A DNA stretch of 64,000 nt from an uncultured beta proteobacterium (lineage in GTDB: Bacteria > Pseudomonadota > Gammaproteobacteria > Burkholderiales > Burkholderiaceae_C), in contig CAIPZV010000075.1 of NCBI GenBank assembly GCA_903869595.1, positions 22,464 through 86,463 of the forward strand. The letters are read 5' to 3'. Both the position numbers and the translations under genes were made by a program. The notes under the pieces were generated by a model. The model did not search any database. It was not told the origin of the DNA and was given only the letters and a program-made list of their open reading frames with translations. Shown here in pieces: positions 37,537 to 46,349 of the stretch. How positions within the stretch are numbered: position 1 is the first letter of the stretch; each line of letters begins with the position of its first letter.

Positions 37537-37692
37537 CCATTTTTTGGGCCTGCGCTGACCAGGGGCCCTCCCGCCCAAGTCCACGTCAGCATCCGCGGCC
37601 CGACCATGCGCATCACGCCGCATCTGTACAAGCATGAAGTGGATGTGGCGCGCTTGTTGGGAGTCTTGGTAGCGGCGCTGCGCAAGGCTTAG
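37537..37692 (+). pseudogene. Decayed copy of the aminotransferase gene 3' end (copy B)
   Basis: This stretch matches 35738-35922, the C-terminal codons of the class V aminotransferase, at roughly 80% by eye, up to a stop at the same place (TAG 37690-37692). An in-frame TGA replaces a Trp codon (near 37556), and about 30 bases are missing in the middle, so it cannot encode the domain. It lies between the RidA gene and the HigBA pair. Copy C shares the same internal deletion, so B and C descend from one damaged copy. Confidence 0.8.
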
Positions 37693-37810
37693 GGCCTAGA
37701 AAGTCAAGCCTCCAAGCCTCGCACCGACGCCAACCGGGCCGAAATAAATGCGTCCAGCAATCCCTTGAGCCCTTAGCACGACGAATTTTGGCGTGGATGG
37801 GGTCAAGCAA

Positions 37811-37830
37811 ATATAGCAATATGCTATATT
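37811..37830 (+). promoter_or_regulatory. Palindromic operator over an extended -10 of higBA
   Basis: ATATAGC-aatat-GCTATAT is a perfect 7-base inverted repeat at 37811-37829. The right arm contains an extended -10 (TGCTATATT, -10 hexamer 37825-37830). Transcription would begin around 37837, so the toxin start codon at 37842 has almost no leader. An antitoxin-toxin complex binding here would block RNA polymerase, the usual autoregulation of type II systems. Confidence 0.65.
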
Positions 37831-37841
37831 TACCCATGGCG

Positions 37842-38126
37842 ATGAAGTTGATCTCCAACAAAGTGTTGCGTGAATTCGCAGCGATACATGCTGACGCCCA
37901 GCAGCCGCTGCAAGACTTTCGGCGCTTGATTGAGCATGGCGTGTTTACCAACTTTGCCCAGCTCAAGGCAACTTTTACCAGTGTGGACAAAGTGGGGGAT
38001 CGTTACGTGTTCAACATCGGCGGCAACAAATACCGGCTGGTGGCGGCCATTGCGTTCAAACCGGGACTGGTGTGGGTAAAAGCCATTCTGACCCACAAAG
38101 AATATGACCAAGGAGCTTGGAAATGA
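37842..38126 (+). CDS. higB: HigB-type mRNA interferase toxin
   Basis: A 94-residue RelE-superfamily protein of the HigB (HigB_toxin) kind, beginning MKLISNKVLREFAAIHADAQQPLQDF, the family opening, and holding VFNIGGNKYRLVAAIAF and the C-terminal VWVKAILTHKEYDQGAW. These toxins cut mRNA on the ribosome. The start is ATG 37842; an ATG two codons upstream (37836) lies at the predicted transcription start and is less likely. The TGA overlaps the antitoxin ATG (ATGA, 38123-38126). The toxin-first order is typical of hig. The module sits between two relic copies of the aminotransferase tail, so it was probably gained or moved. Confidence 0.9.
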   Translation: MKLISNKVLREFAAIHADAQQPLQDFRRLIEHGVFTNFAQLKATFTSVDKVGDRYVFNIGGNKYRLVAAIAFKPGLVWVKAILTHKEYDQGAWK

Positions 38127-38533
38127 AGGTCTCTGATATTTTGGCCCCGTGGGGCGCAGTGAACACCGCATTAGGCTTGGGTGCGCCCATCCGGGATGAG
38201 GCCCATTACGACGAGATGCTACGTTTTGTTGACGACTGCTTTGAGCAGTTTGGGGCTGACGATGGCCACCCCATTTTTGTATTGGTCGATTGGGTGGCGC
38301 TGCGCATCCGAGAGTATGAAGACAGGATGCACCCTTGGCCAGTTGCCGGCACGCCGCAAAGCAGGCTGGCATTTTTAATGGAGCAACACGGCCTGCGCCA
38401 GTGTGACTTGCCAGAAATAGGAGCGCAGAGTGTTGTGTCTGCTGTGCTTGCCGGCAAGCGTAGTCTTAACTTGCGTCAGGTGCGTGCTCTGGCACAGCGC
38501 TTCCAGGTGCCGATAGAGGCGCTGACGGGTTAA
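38123..38533 (+). CDS. higA: HigA-type antitoxin with C-terminal HTH
   Basis: 136 residues. An N-terminal helical part (residues ~1-75, GAPIRDEAHYDEMLRFVDDCFEQFG...) typical of the HigA group that reads 'conserved N-terminal domain plus XRE', then a C-terminal helix-turn-helix (about 82-136: RLAFLMEQHGLRQCDLPEIGAQSVVSAVLAGKRSLNLRQVRALAQRFQVP). It neutralises the toxin and represses the operon, probably through the palindrome at 37811. The start is the ATG of the ATGA overlap with higB, with AGGAG 7 bases upstream; an in-frame TTG at 38117 is not needed. Confidence 0.9.
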   Translation: MKVSDILAPWGAVNTALGLGAPIRDEAHYDEMLRFVDDCFEQFGADDGHPIFVLVDWVALRIREYEDRMHPWPVAGTPQSRLAFLMEQHGLRQCDLPEIGAQSVVSAVLAGKRSLNLRQVRALAQRFQVPIEALTG

Positions 38534-38540
38534 TGGCGGT

Positions 38541-38682
38541 CAGCGCTGGTAATCGCTCTCCCGCCCCAATCCAGGTCAGCATCTGCGGCCCGGCCATCGG
38601 GATCGCGCCGCATGTCTATAACAACCAAGAAGACGTGTCGCGTTTGCTGGAGGTCTTGCAGGCTGCGCTAAAGACCCGCTAA
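38541..38682 (+). pseudogene. Decayed copy of the aminotransferase gene 3' end (copy C)
   Basis: A second relic of the aminotransferase tail: the protein reading (VSI.GPAI.I.PH.YN..DV.RLLEVL.AAL) follows residues of the intact gene down to a stop at 38680-38682. It lacks the same ~30 bases missing in copy B and has further substitutions. It begins 8 bases after the higA stop and ends 53 bases before prfC. Confidence 0.75.
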
Positions 38683-38735
38683 GGCTCAAAACGCGCCTCT
38701 AAAATCCCACCCTTCGCGCGCACCGCGCCGTCACA

Positions 38736-40382
38736 TTGGAATCCCCCGCTTTGTCCTTCGCCTCCGAAACCCGCCGCCGTCGCACCTTTGCGATCATTTC
38801 CCACCCCGACGCGGGTAAAACCACACTGACAGAAAAGCTCTTGCTATTCTCCGGTGCGATTCAGATTGCCGGGTCGGTGAAGGCGCGCAAGGCTTCGCGC
38901 CATGCGACATCGGACTGGATGGAGATCGAAAAGCAGCGCGGTATCTCGGTGGCGTCCTCGGTGATGCAAATGGTGTACCGCGACCATGTGATTAATCTTT
39001 TGGACACGCCAGGACACAAAGACTTTTCGGAAGACACCTACCGCGTGCTCACCGCCGTGGATGCAGCGCTGATGGTGATTGACGCGGCCAATGGTGTGGA
39101 GGCGCAAACCCGCCGCTTGATCGAGGTTTGCCGCCAGCGCGATACGCCTATCATCACCTTCGTCAACAAAATGGACCGCGAAGTGCGCGAGCCTTTGGAC
39201 ATACTGGACGAAATCGAGCGCGAACTGGGCATGCCTTGTGTGCCCATGACCTGGCCGGTGGGCCAGGGCAAATTGTTTGGCGGAATTATCAATTTGCGCA
39301 CCGACACCATGACGGTGTTTGAAAGCGGCAGTGAACGCCTGCCGCAGGACTTTGACGCTATTGCCCTGTCGCATCCCGAGGCCTTGCAACAACGCTTTGG
39401 CAGCGAATGGACCAGCGCTGTCGAGAGTATGGAGCTGGCCACGGGTGCATCCCCGGCCTGGGACCACGCCGCCTTTTTGGCGGGCAAGCAAACCCCGGTG
39501 TTTTTTGGCTCGGGTGTGAACAACTTTGGCGTCATGGAAGTGCTGGACGCTTTGGTGGACCTGGCGCCCTCACCGCAAAGCCGCACCAGCACCGTGCAGG
39601 TCAACCGCCAGCCGGTGGTGCAGGAAGTGCAACCTGAGGACAAGGCCTTTAGCGGCGTGGTCTTCAAGGTGCAAGCCAATATGGATGCCAACCACCGCGA
39701 CCGCATCGCCTTTGTGCGTATGGCTTCGGGCAAGTACACGCCGGGCATGAAGCTTAAGGTGATGCGCACCGCCAAAGAGTTGCGCCCCACCAGCGTGGTC
39801 ACCTTTATGAGCCAGCGCCGCGAAGCAGTGGAAGAGGCCTATGCCGGTGACATTGTGGGCTTTACCACCCACGGCGGGGTGCAATTGGGCGACACGATTA
39901 CCGATGGCACGATCAACCTGCAATACACCGGCCTGCCGTTTTTTGCGCCCGAGATGTTTATGACCGTGGTGCTCAAAAACCCGCTGCGTACCAAGCAATT
40001 GCAGCAAGGCTTGGCGCAACTGGGCGAAGAAGGTGCGATCCAAGTGTTTAAGCCCGAGATGGGCGGCAATATGCTCTTGGGCGCTATCGGACAACTGCAG
40101 TTTGAAGTGGTGCAGCACCGCCTCAAGGGTGAGTACGACGCCGACATCCGCTTAGAAGGCAGCCAGTACACCGGCGCGCGCTGGATCAGCGCCGACAGCC
40201 CGGCTGAGTTGCGCGAGTTTGTGAATGCCTACCCCCAGCGCATGGCCAAGGATGCGGCCGACACCTTAGCCTTTTTATGCACCAGCCCCTATGACGTGCG
40301 TCTAGCGCAAGATCGTTTTCCCAAAATTCATTTCCACCCCTTGCGCGAACATGCCGGCCTGAGCCTGGGCAGCGCGGGCTAA
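38736..40382 (+). CDS. prfC: Peptide chain release factor 3
   Basis: A translational GTPase that removes RF1/RF2 from the ribosome after peptide release. 548 residues: G1 ISHPDAGKTTLTE, switch/G3 LLDTPGHKDFSEDTYR, G4 TFVNKMDRE, and the RF3-specific domains behind (GVVFKVQANMDANHRDRIAF, QLQFEVVQHRLKGEYD). There is no ATG before the conserved RRRTFAIISHPDAGKTT; TTG at 38736 is the probable start, with a TTG at 38751 as alternative, so initiation is weak. It stands directly behind the relic copy C. Confidence 0.95.
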   Translation: MESPALSFASETRRRRTFAIISHPDAGKTTLTEKLLLFSGAIQIAGSVKARKASRHATSDWMEIEKQRGISVASSVMQMVYRDHVINLLDTPGHKDFSEDTYRVLTAVDAALMVIDAANGVEAQTRRLIEVCRQRDTPIITFVNKMDREVREPLDILDEIERELGMPCVPMTWPVGQGKLFGGIINLRTDTMTVFESGSERLPQDFDAIALSHPEALQQRFGSEWTSAVESMELATGASPAWDHAAFLAGKQTPVFFGSGVNNFGVMEVLDALVDLAPSPQSRTSTVQVNRQPVVQEVQPEDKAFSGVVFKVQANMDANHRDRIAFVRMASGKYTPGMKLKVMRTAKELRPTSVVTFMSQRREAVEEAYAGDIVGFTTHGGVQLGDTITDGTINLQYTGLPFFAPEMFMTVVLKNPLRTKQLQQGLAQLGEEGAIQVFKPEMGGNMLLGAIGQLQFEVVQHRLKGEYDADIRLEGSQYTGARWISADSPAELREFVNAYPQRMAKDAADTLAFLCTSPYDVRLAQDRFPKIHFHPLREHAGLSLGSAG

Positions 40383-40393
40383 GGGTCGGGCTA

Positions 40394-41569
40394 ATGGTGG
40401 CGCACCGCGGTCTGCTGGCCGTTTTCGGCTCTACGCTGTTTCAGTTGTGCGGCGTGTTTATGCTGCTGCCCTTGCTGCTTTTTTTGCTCAAGCGCAGCGA
40501 AGTCAGTAACACCATGGCGGGTCTATTTGCCGCCACCGAATGGCTGGGCATTTTTATCGTCTCACCTTTCGCTTCGGCCATCACCCGCGCCATGGGGCGG
40601 CGCAATGCGCTGTGGCTGGCGTCTGTCACTCCACTGCTTACCGCCTGCGGATTTTTGTTTACCGATCAACTGGCCGTTTGGTTTGTACTGCTCTTGATCA
40701 GCGCCATGGCCGGTGGCATGCGCTGGGTTTTGGCCGAATCATTCATCGCGGAGTTTTCACCGCCGCAGCACCGGGGCACGCTGATTGGCGCGTATGCGAC
40801 GCTGATCGGCATGACCATGGTGGTCGGGCCCGCGCTACTGGCTTGGCTGGGCGCGGACGACCCGGCTGCCCTGCGTATCGTCATCGGCCTCATGCTGACC
40901 GGCCTGGCTTGGACTGCGTTGATACCGCGCTTGCCGCAAGACGTAGATACCGACACCGCCCGCGTCGGCTTGGTCGGCCTTTGGCACGCGGTACGAGCTA
41001 ACCCGGTGGTGATGCTGGCCGGTTTTGTCGGCGGTTTTTTTGAAATGGGCTTGAGCTCGGTGCTGCCTATTTATGGCCTCAGCCTGGGCCTGCCTGCAGG
41101 CGATGCGGCTCTGCTGCTCTCCTTAAGCGGCCTAGGCGGCACGTTGTGCGCTATTCCCGCAGGCATGGTGGCCGACCGCTTTACCTCGCCCACCTTGGGG
41201 AGGCGTCGACTGATGGTGCTTATGGCCGTGCTCTTACTTATTTCAGGCGCCATGGTCTCGGCCGTAGAGCAGTTCACCACGCTGGTTTGGGCGGTGGCGC
41301 TACTCTGGGGCTCGGCGGGTGGCACGCTGTACACGCTCACCATGTTTGACATCGGCAGCCGCGAAACCGGCATCACCCTGGTCAACAGCACGGCGGTGTT
41401 GGTGCTGACCTACACCCTGGGCGCGCTGGTCGCCTCCTCCGCGGCCGGGCTGATGCTGGACTGGTCGCCCAGTGTGGGCTTGTCGCTCATGTTGATAGTC
41501 GTGGCCGGTGGCGGCGTGTATGCGTTTGCGCGCAGTGCGCGGGCATTGGCGCAAGCGCAAAAAACTTAG
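40394..41569 (+). CDS. MFS transporter
   Basis: 391 residues with about twelve hydrophobic segments in two six-helix halves. The loop between helices 2 and 3 has ITRAMGRRNALWLA, an MFS motif A variant, and the second half has GMVADRFTSPTLGRRRLMVL. A YajR/multidrug-like overall look (MLLPLLLFLLKRSEVSNTMAGLFAATEWLGIF). The substrate is unknown. It starts 11 bases after prfC, so it may be co-transcribed with it. It ends convergent to the deacetylase gene. Confidence 0.88.
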   Translation: MVAHRGLLAVFGSTLFQLCGVFMLLPLLLFLLKRSEVSNTMAGLFAATEWLGIFIVSPFASAITRAMGRRNALWLASVTPLLTACGFLFTDQLAVWFVLLLISAMAGGMRWVLAESFIAEFSPPQHRGTLIGAYATLIGMTMVVGPALLAWLGADDPAALRIVIGLMLTGLAWTALIPRLPQDVDTDTARVGLVGLWHAVRANPVVMLAGFVGGFFEMGLSSVLPIYGLSLGLPAGDAALLLSLSGLGGTLCAIPAGMVADRFTSPTLGRRRLMVLMAVLLLISGAMVSAVEQFTTLVWAVALLWGSAGGTLYTLTMFDIGSRETGITLVNSTAVLVLTYTLGALVASSAAGLMLDWSPSVGLSLMLIVVAGGGVYAFARSARALAQAQKT

Positions 41570-41599
41570 ATCGGCATCTAGCACTTGCCGCATCAAGTC

Positions 41600-42634
41600 T
41601 CATGCAAAAGCTTGCAACACATTCGCCACATTAATGCCCACCGCCTCCACTGCATAGCCGCCTTCAAACACCAGCACCGTGGGTAAACCTATTTGGGCGA
41701 TGCGTTCGCCCATGCGCAGATAGTCATCGCTTTGCAGCGCAAAACCAGAGATCGGGTCGCCTGCAAAAGTATCCACGCCCAGCGACACCACCAGGGCTTG
41801 CGCGCCATAGGTGGCAATGGCTTTGCAGGCCTGCTCCAATGCCACCGACCAACGCGCGTAGTCGCTGCCGCGCGGCAAGGGAAGATTGAGGTTAAAGCCC
41901 TGTCCTGCACCTTGCCCGCGCTCGTCGGCATGGCCCAGAAAAAATGGGTATTCGGTGCGCGGGTCGCCGTGGATGCTGGCGAAAAACACATCGGCACGCT
42001 CGTAAAAAATCGCTTGTGTGCCGTTGCCATGGTGGTAGTCCACATCCAACACCGCCACGCGCTTTAGGCCACTGTCACGCAAGTACTGCGCAGCCAGCGC
42101 CGCATTATTCAAGAAACAATAACCGCCAAAAAAATCTGCACCCGCATGGTGGCCTGGCGGTCGGCTCAGCGCAAACGCAGCGCGCCCGCCTTGGGCAATA
42201 TGGGCTGCCGCGCTTAACGCGCAATCGGCACCGCTGCGCGCCGCCTGCCAGGTGCCTGCGGTCAGTGGCGTTCCGGCATCAAAAGAATACAGGCCCATGC
42301 GCGCTGCAAAATTGTCCGGCTCGATGTCCGAGCGAAAACTGCGCGTGGGCCAGACGCTGGGGATGGCGTCCAGCGCCGCATTGGCTGGGTCCAGCGCAAT
42401 CCATTGTTGCCAAGCGGTTTGCAAAAATTGCAGGTAGCGCAGGCTGTGGATGCGCATGAGTAGCGCGTCGTCAAAAAGGCTTGGCGTTTGCAACGGACCC
42501 AGCGAGCGCGACTGCAAGGCAGCAAAGACTTGGTCTTGGCGCTGCGGTACTTCATGGCAAGCCACCATGCGGCCACGGTACATCTCCAGCTTGCCTTGGT
42601 GGGCGGCGTGGTGAGGGTTGTAAAAAATATGCAT
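41600..42634 (-). CDS. aphA: Acetylpolyamine amidohydrolase (HDAC superfamily)
   Basis: 344 residues. Deacetylates acetylpolyamines (acetylputrescine and similar) using zinc. The sequence follows Mycoplana ramosa AphA closely in my memory of it: length, opening, RPPGHHAGADFFGGYCFLNNAALAAQ, DVDYHHGNGTQAIFYERADVFFASIHGDPRTEYPFFLG, SLGVDTFAGDPISGF and EGGYAVEAVGINVANVL. Catalytic His162/His163 and zinc ligands Asp199, His201 and the Asp of GVDTFAGDP are present. That it acts on polyamines rather than other amides is inference from this resemblance. No polyamine genes lie beside it. Confidence 0.9.
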   Translation of the reverse strand: MHIFYNPHHAAHQGKLEMYRGRMVACHEVPQRQDQVFAALQSRSLGPLQTPSLFDDALLMRIHSLRYLQFLQTAWQQWIALDPANAALDAIPSVWPTRSFRSDIEPDNFAARMGLYSFDAGTPLTAGTWQAARSGADCALSAAAHIAQGGRAAFALSRPPGHHAGADFFGGYCFLNNAALAAQYLRDSGLKRVAVLDVDYHHGNGTQAIFYERADVFFASIHGDPRTEYPFFLGHADERGQGAGQGFNLNLPLPRGSDYARWSVALEQACKAIATYGAQALVVSLGVDTFAGDPISGFALQSDDYLRMGERIAQIGLPTVLVFEGGYAVEAVGINVANVLQAFA

Positions 42635-42754
42635 GGCGCTAGCCTACCGGAAGATGCCTGAAGTCAATTGCCGCTGTAACCCTAGGCCTCGCGCTTGAAG
42701 CAATCAGCCAGTTGCTTGTCAACCGCCTGTTTGATGCAGTCAGGCACAAGCGGC

Positions 42755-43030
42755 CTAACGCAAGCGACTGCCCACGATCCCTAGCGTCAGCGGGTGGAAA
42801 AAGAACTCGCCGTCCTCGCCTTTTTCATTGGTGCCCACCACCACATAGCAGCCCGCCATGTCGCCGATGCGGCGCACTTTGTAGCCCTTGGTTTCCAGCA
42901 GCTTGGAGAGCTTGTCGGAGGCGGTCCAACCGGATTTCGGGCCGGAGTTGCACTTGACCGGTGCCTGGGCAAAAGCGAGGGTGCCGAGCAAGCAACACAT
43001 TCCTAGAAAAACACGACTCAATTTGCGCAT
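42755..43030 (-). CDS. Small secreted protein (PepSY-like)
   Basis: 91 residues with a clear signal peptide (MRKLSRVFLGMCCLLGTLAFAQA). The mature part of about 70 residues reads DKLSKLLETKGYKVRRIGDMAGCYVVVGTNEKGEDGEFFFHPLTLGIVGSRLR, a helix followed by strands, the pattern of periplasmic PepSY/propeptide-type domains (KGYKVRRI..D.GCY.V.......G....Y/F.P.TG). Two Cys in the mature chain could form a disulphide. The start is ATG 43030; the longer frame to 43210 lacks the signal at its N-terminus. Likely periplasmic, function unknown. Confidence 0.75.
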   Translation of the reverse strand: MRKLSRVFLGMCCLLGTLAFAQAPVKCNSGPKSGWTASDKLSKLLETKGYKVRRIGDMAGCYVVVGTNEKGEDGEFFFHPLTLGIVGSRLR

Positions 43031-43224
43031 GGTGTACAGAATGTATAAACAAGGTGCCATTTTGCACTGCCACGTATCCCGCACTGATAAAAGCGCTTTG
43101 AATCTTGCATCAAAGGCCCCCACGGATGGGGTGCAGCAGACCACCGCAGGCCTAGGCGCCAGTGCGCGGCGGCCATTTACGCGCAGCACGCGCTGTGGCG
43201 AGCGATGCAATTGGCTGAGCCACT

Positions 43225-43914
43225 TCAGCTACTCAACATCGGGTACAGCGATGCCAGCAAAGCCACCGCCATGCTGCAGTTAAACACCCGCATCCGAAAC
43301 GCGTCTTGCAAATAGCTGCGCAGCGCGCTGCCAAAGCCCACCCACACCGACGAACAAGGAAAACCCAGCACGGCAAACATCAGCCCCAGCGGCGCAATTT
43401 GCAGCAGCCCAGCACCCGGCGGCACATAGGCGCTCATGATGGTGACGGCCATGACCCAGGCCTTGGGGTTGACCCATTGAAACAAGACCGCGCCCCAAAA
43501 GCCCAAAGGCCTAGCTTCATCTTGCGCGCCTTCCAATGCCTGCCGCCTGGGGTGCGCAGCAAGTACTGAAGCTGCTTGCAAAGTATGCGTCTTGGGTTCG
43601 CTATGCGCGATGTCACCTTGCGTCTGCACTGCGGGCCGCGCACTGGCCAAACTCCAGGCCATCCACACCATGTAAGCCCCGCCAGCAAAACGCACCACGT
43701 CATAAAAGGCCGGAAACTGCGCCAATACCGCATGCAGGCCCAGGCCCACGGCGATCAGCATGAAGCCAAAGCCCAGTTGCACACCCATCAGGTGCGCCAG
43801 CGTGCGGCGGTAGCCAAAATGCACACCCGAGGCCATGAGCATGGTGTTGTTCGGGCCGGGGGTAATCGCGCTCACCAAAATAAAAAGGGCCGCGCCCCAC
43901 CATTGCTCTGGCAT
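43225..43914 (-). CDS. LysE/RhtB-family amino-acid exporter
   Basis: A 229-residue membrane protein with about six hydrophobic helices and the LysE family opening SAITPGPNNTMLMASGVHFGYRRTLAHLMGV. A polar stretch in the middle (PAVQTQGDIAHSEPKT...) is the inter-helix loop. The family exports amino acids. The stop of the upstream EamA gene and the start codon ATG share one base (TGATG at 43912-43916), so the two are translationally coupled. One of two LysE proteins flanking an EamA transporter. Confidence 0.9.
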   Translation of the reverse strand: MPEQWWGAALFILVSAITPGPNNTMLMASGVHFGYRRTLAHLMGVQLGFGFMLIAVGLGLHAVLAQFPAFYDVVRFAGGAYMVWMAWSLASARPAVQTQGDIAHSEPKTHTLQAASVLAAHPRRQALEGAQDEARPLGFWGAVLFQWVNPKAWVMAVTIMSAYVPPGAGLLQIAPLGLMFAVLGFPCSSVWVGFGSALRSYLQDAFRMRVFNCSMAVALLASLYPMLSS

Positions 43915-44885
43915 CAATCCTCCCTCTCCCGATCAGCGTTTACTGTTGCTTCTGCAATTGCCTCTGCGCCTGTGGGCACCGCAGGCACGGCCGGCATAGA
44001 AAAACGCTTGCCTGCAAACACCACCGCTACCACGGCCAGCGCAAAGCCCAGGGTCATGACTTCGAGCGACTCGCCCAGCAAAGGCACCGCGACCAAAATC
44101 GAGAGAAAAGGTTGCACCAATTGCAACTGGCTGACGCGTAAAGGCCCGCCCATAGCCAGACCCCGGAACCAGGCAAAAAACCCGGCCCACATAGAAAACA
44201 CGCCCACATAGCCCAGCGCCAGCCAGGAGGTAGTGTGGATCGGCTGCTGCGGCCAGTTCCACAAAGCGCCGGGCACGGTCAGCGGCAAGGCCATGACGCA
44301 GACCCAGCAAATCACCCGCTCTGCGCCCAGGGATGGCGTCACCTGCGCGCCATAGACATAGCCCACTGCGGCCGAAAGCACCGCGCCCAGCAGCAGCAAG
44401 TCCGCCCACTCGGGCACAAAACCCGTGCCTTGCTGGTAGGCACGCAGCAAAGAAAACACCAGCACCAGCGAAGCGCCCAGCACCGCACACACCCAAAACG
44501 CCAAGCGCGCGCGCAAGTTGAGCACCCAGGCCGACATGGCCGCCGTCGCCAGCGGTAGTAAAGCAGTAAACACCGCCGCATGGCCGGACGTGACATGGCG
44601 CAGGGCAAAACCCAGCAGCAGCGGAAAACCAATCACATTGCCCAGCAGCGCAAAAAACAAAGGCTTGCGCTGCGCTGGCGTGGGCCAGGGTGAACGGGTA
44701 ATCAGCAAAAACGCGATCGACAAAGCCCCGGCCAGCGCGGCGCGGCCAAAAGTAATAAACCACGCGGAAAGTTGCGGGTCTTGCGCAGTGCCGGTCGCCA
44801 GCCGCGTCATAGGCAGCGTGATGGCAAACACCACAACCGCCAACAGGCCCAGCCACATGCCCATCGTTTGTTCGCGCTCACTCAT
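43914..44885 (-). CDS. EamA/DMT-family transporter
   Basis: 323 residues with ten hydrophobic helices, RhaT/EamA drug/metabolite family, two five-helix repeats (GLLAVVVFAITLPMTRLAT and LALGYVGVFSMWAGFFAWFRGLAMGGPLRVSQLQLVQPFLSILVAVPLLGE). Probably exports a metabolite. The stop overlaps the next gene's ATG; its own start (MSEREQ, 44885) overlaps the upstream RhtB gene by 4 bases (ATGA). The two LysE-type genes and this one form a three-gene efflux operon. Confidence 0.9.
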   Translation of the reverse strand: MSEREQTMGMWLGLLAVVVFAITLPMTRLATGTAQDPQLSAWFITFGRAALAGALSIAFLLITRSPWPTPAQRKPLFFALLGNVIGFPLLLGFALRHVTSGHAAVFTALLPLATAAMSAWVLNLRARLAFWVCAVLGASLVLVFSLLRAYQQGTGFVPEWADLLLLGAVLSAAVGYVYGAQVTPSLGAERVICWVCVMALPLTVPGALWNWPQQPIHTTSWLALGYVGVFSMWAGFFAWFRGLAMGGPLRVSQLQLVQPFLSILVAVPLLGESLEVMTLGFALAVVAVVFAGKRFSMPAVPAVPTGAEAIAEATVNADRERED

Positions 44886-45505
44886 GTGCGCGCCATCCAG
44901 ATGGCCGTCAGCGCCAACAAAACGGCCATGAGGCGGTTAAACCATTGCAAGCGCAGCCCCGTAGGCAGACCCTCGCGCACGGGGCCGCTCAGCCATTGCC
45001 GCGCGAAGGAGCCGAGCACGGCATAAAACAAGTTACTCACAAAACCAAAGGCGACCATCAAAGGCAGGATCAGGGCAAAGCGCTCCAGCACATCCTCGCG
45101 CCCGGCCAGCCAGCCGCCCACCACGGTGAGCGCCAGCATCCAGGCCTTGATGTTCACAAACTGCAACAACACGCCCTGGCGAAAGCCCACTTCCAATGCC
45201 CCCGCATCGGCCTGCGCCAGGCTTTTGCTACCCGCCAGTTTGAAGGCCAACCACAGCAAATAGGCCATGCCCAGGCCTTGAATAGCCAGGCGCAACATAG
45301 GCACGGCCAACACCACCGCGCCCAGACCGGCGGCGCACAGACTGAACAAAAGCCCCCAGCCGATAGGCACCGCGCAGACAAACTGCATAGCGCGGCGCAG
45401 CCCGAAATTGGCGGCCATGGCGGTGGATACCGTGGTATTGGGTCCGGGGGTGAAGCTGGTGACGGTGGACAAGAGCAGCAAGGCCGTCAATTCGGAAACA
45501 GGCAT
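44882..45505 (-). CDS. LysE/RhtB-family exporter
   Basis: 207 residues; six hydrophobic helices and the opening TSFTPGPNTTVSTAMAANFGLRRAMQFVCAVPIGWGLLF. Like the LysE-type gene at 43225 it would export amino acids or related metabolites. The start is ATG 45505; an upstream in-frame codon (to 45544) is not supported. First gene of the exporter operon. Confidence 0.9.
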   Translation of the reverse strand: MPVSELTALLLLSTVTSFTPGPNTTVSTAMAANFGLRRAMQFVCAVPIGWGLLFSLCAAGLGAVVLAVPMLRLAIQGLGMAYLLWLAFKLAGSKSLAQADAGALEVGFRQGVLLQFVNIKAWMLALTVVGGWLAGREDVLERFALILPLMVAFGFVSNLFYAVLGSFARQWLSGPVREGLPTGLRLQWFNRLMAVLLALTAIWMART

Positions 45506-45641
45506 GGGGTGACTGTAACGGCATCGCGCCGGCGTCGTAGCCAAGCGCGCCAGTACCGCAAGAACCGGCAGGGCATTCGCTACCAGACCATCAGAGGCCT
45601 ATCCAGGCGAACGGGTCGGCAAAAATTTACACCCCCACACC

Positions 45642-46349
45642 CTAGCCCAAACGCCCATCGATCACTTCAATTGTCCTATCGCAGCGCGCTGACAGCTCCG
45701 GGTTGTGGGTGACGAACAAAACAGCGGTTGCATGCTCTTTGCACACGCTGCGCAGCAAGGCGAAAACGCCGTCGGCGCTTTTGGAGTCCAGGTTGCCGGT
45801 GGGCTCGTCGGCCAATATCAGCGCCGGTTGCATGGCCAGCGCGCGGGCCACGGCCACGCGCTGCTGCTGGCCGCCCGATAGGCGATTGGCTGGTGCGTCC
45901 AGCCAAGGGCGCATGCCCACGCTATCGAGCAACAGCGTGGCGCGCGCCCGCATGGCAGCATCCATCAAACCTTGGGCGGCGTACATGGGCATCATCACGT
46001 TTTCCAGGGCGCTAAAGGCGCTGAGCAAGTGGTGGTACTGAAACACAAAGCCGATGCTGTGCCCGCGTAGATGCGTCAGTTGCGCATCGCTCAGTTGCGT
46101 GGTCTCCAGACCGGTGATACGCAGGCTGCCGCTGCTGGGCCTATCCAAGAGGCCGACGGTATTGAGCAGTGTGCTTTTGCCCGAGCCCGAGGGGCCAACC
46201 ACGGCACAAAAATCGCCGGGATACAGACAGAAGTCGATGCCGTGCAGGACTTCGATTTCATTGTCGGCACCCACGTTAAAAGATTTGCGTATGCCGGCAA
46301 GCTCCAGCACCGGTGCGGCTTTGCTAAGAGGCATGGGCAACTCAGGCAC
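45642..46349 (-). CDS. ABC exporter ATPase (MacB/LolD type)
   Basis: 235 residues: Walker [14 protein letters not shown]-loop FVFQYHHLL, signature [16 protein letters not shown], Walker [14 protein letters not shown], and switch His in FVTHNP. GNLDSKS and the length match the LolD/MacB group that powers FtsX-like permeases rather than importers. It overlaps the permease gene by 8 bases. The last gene of the run starting at the E1 genes, if that is one transcript. Confidence 0.93.
   Translation of the reverse strand: MPELPMPLSKAAPVLELAGIRKSFNVGADNEIEVLHGIDFCLYPGDFCAVVGPSGSGKSTLLNTVGLLDRPSSGSLRITGLETTQLSDAQLTHLRGHSIGFVFQYHHLLSAFSALENVMMPMYAAQGLMDAAMRARATLLLDSVGMRPWLDAPANRLSGGQQQRVAVARALAMQPALILADEPTGNLDSKSADGVFALLRSVCKEHATAVLFVTHNPELSARCDRTIEVIDGRLG

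Noticed and set aside
37340..37540. N-terminal extension of the triple RidA gene up to 37540
   Set aside because: The 67 extra residues are hydrophobic/basic without family similarity, and a strong ribosome site precedes the ATG at 37339.
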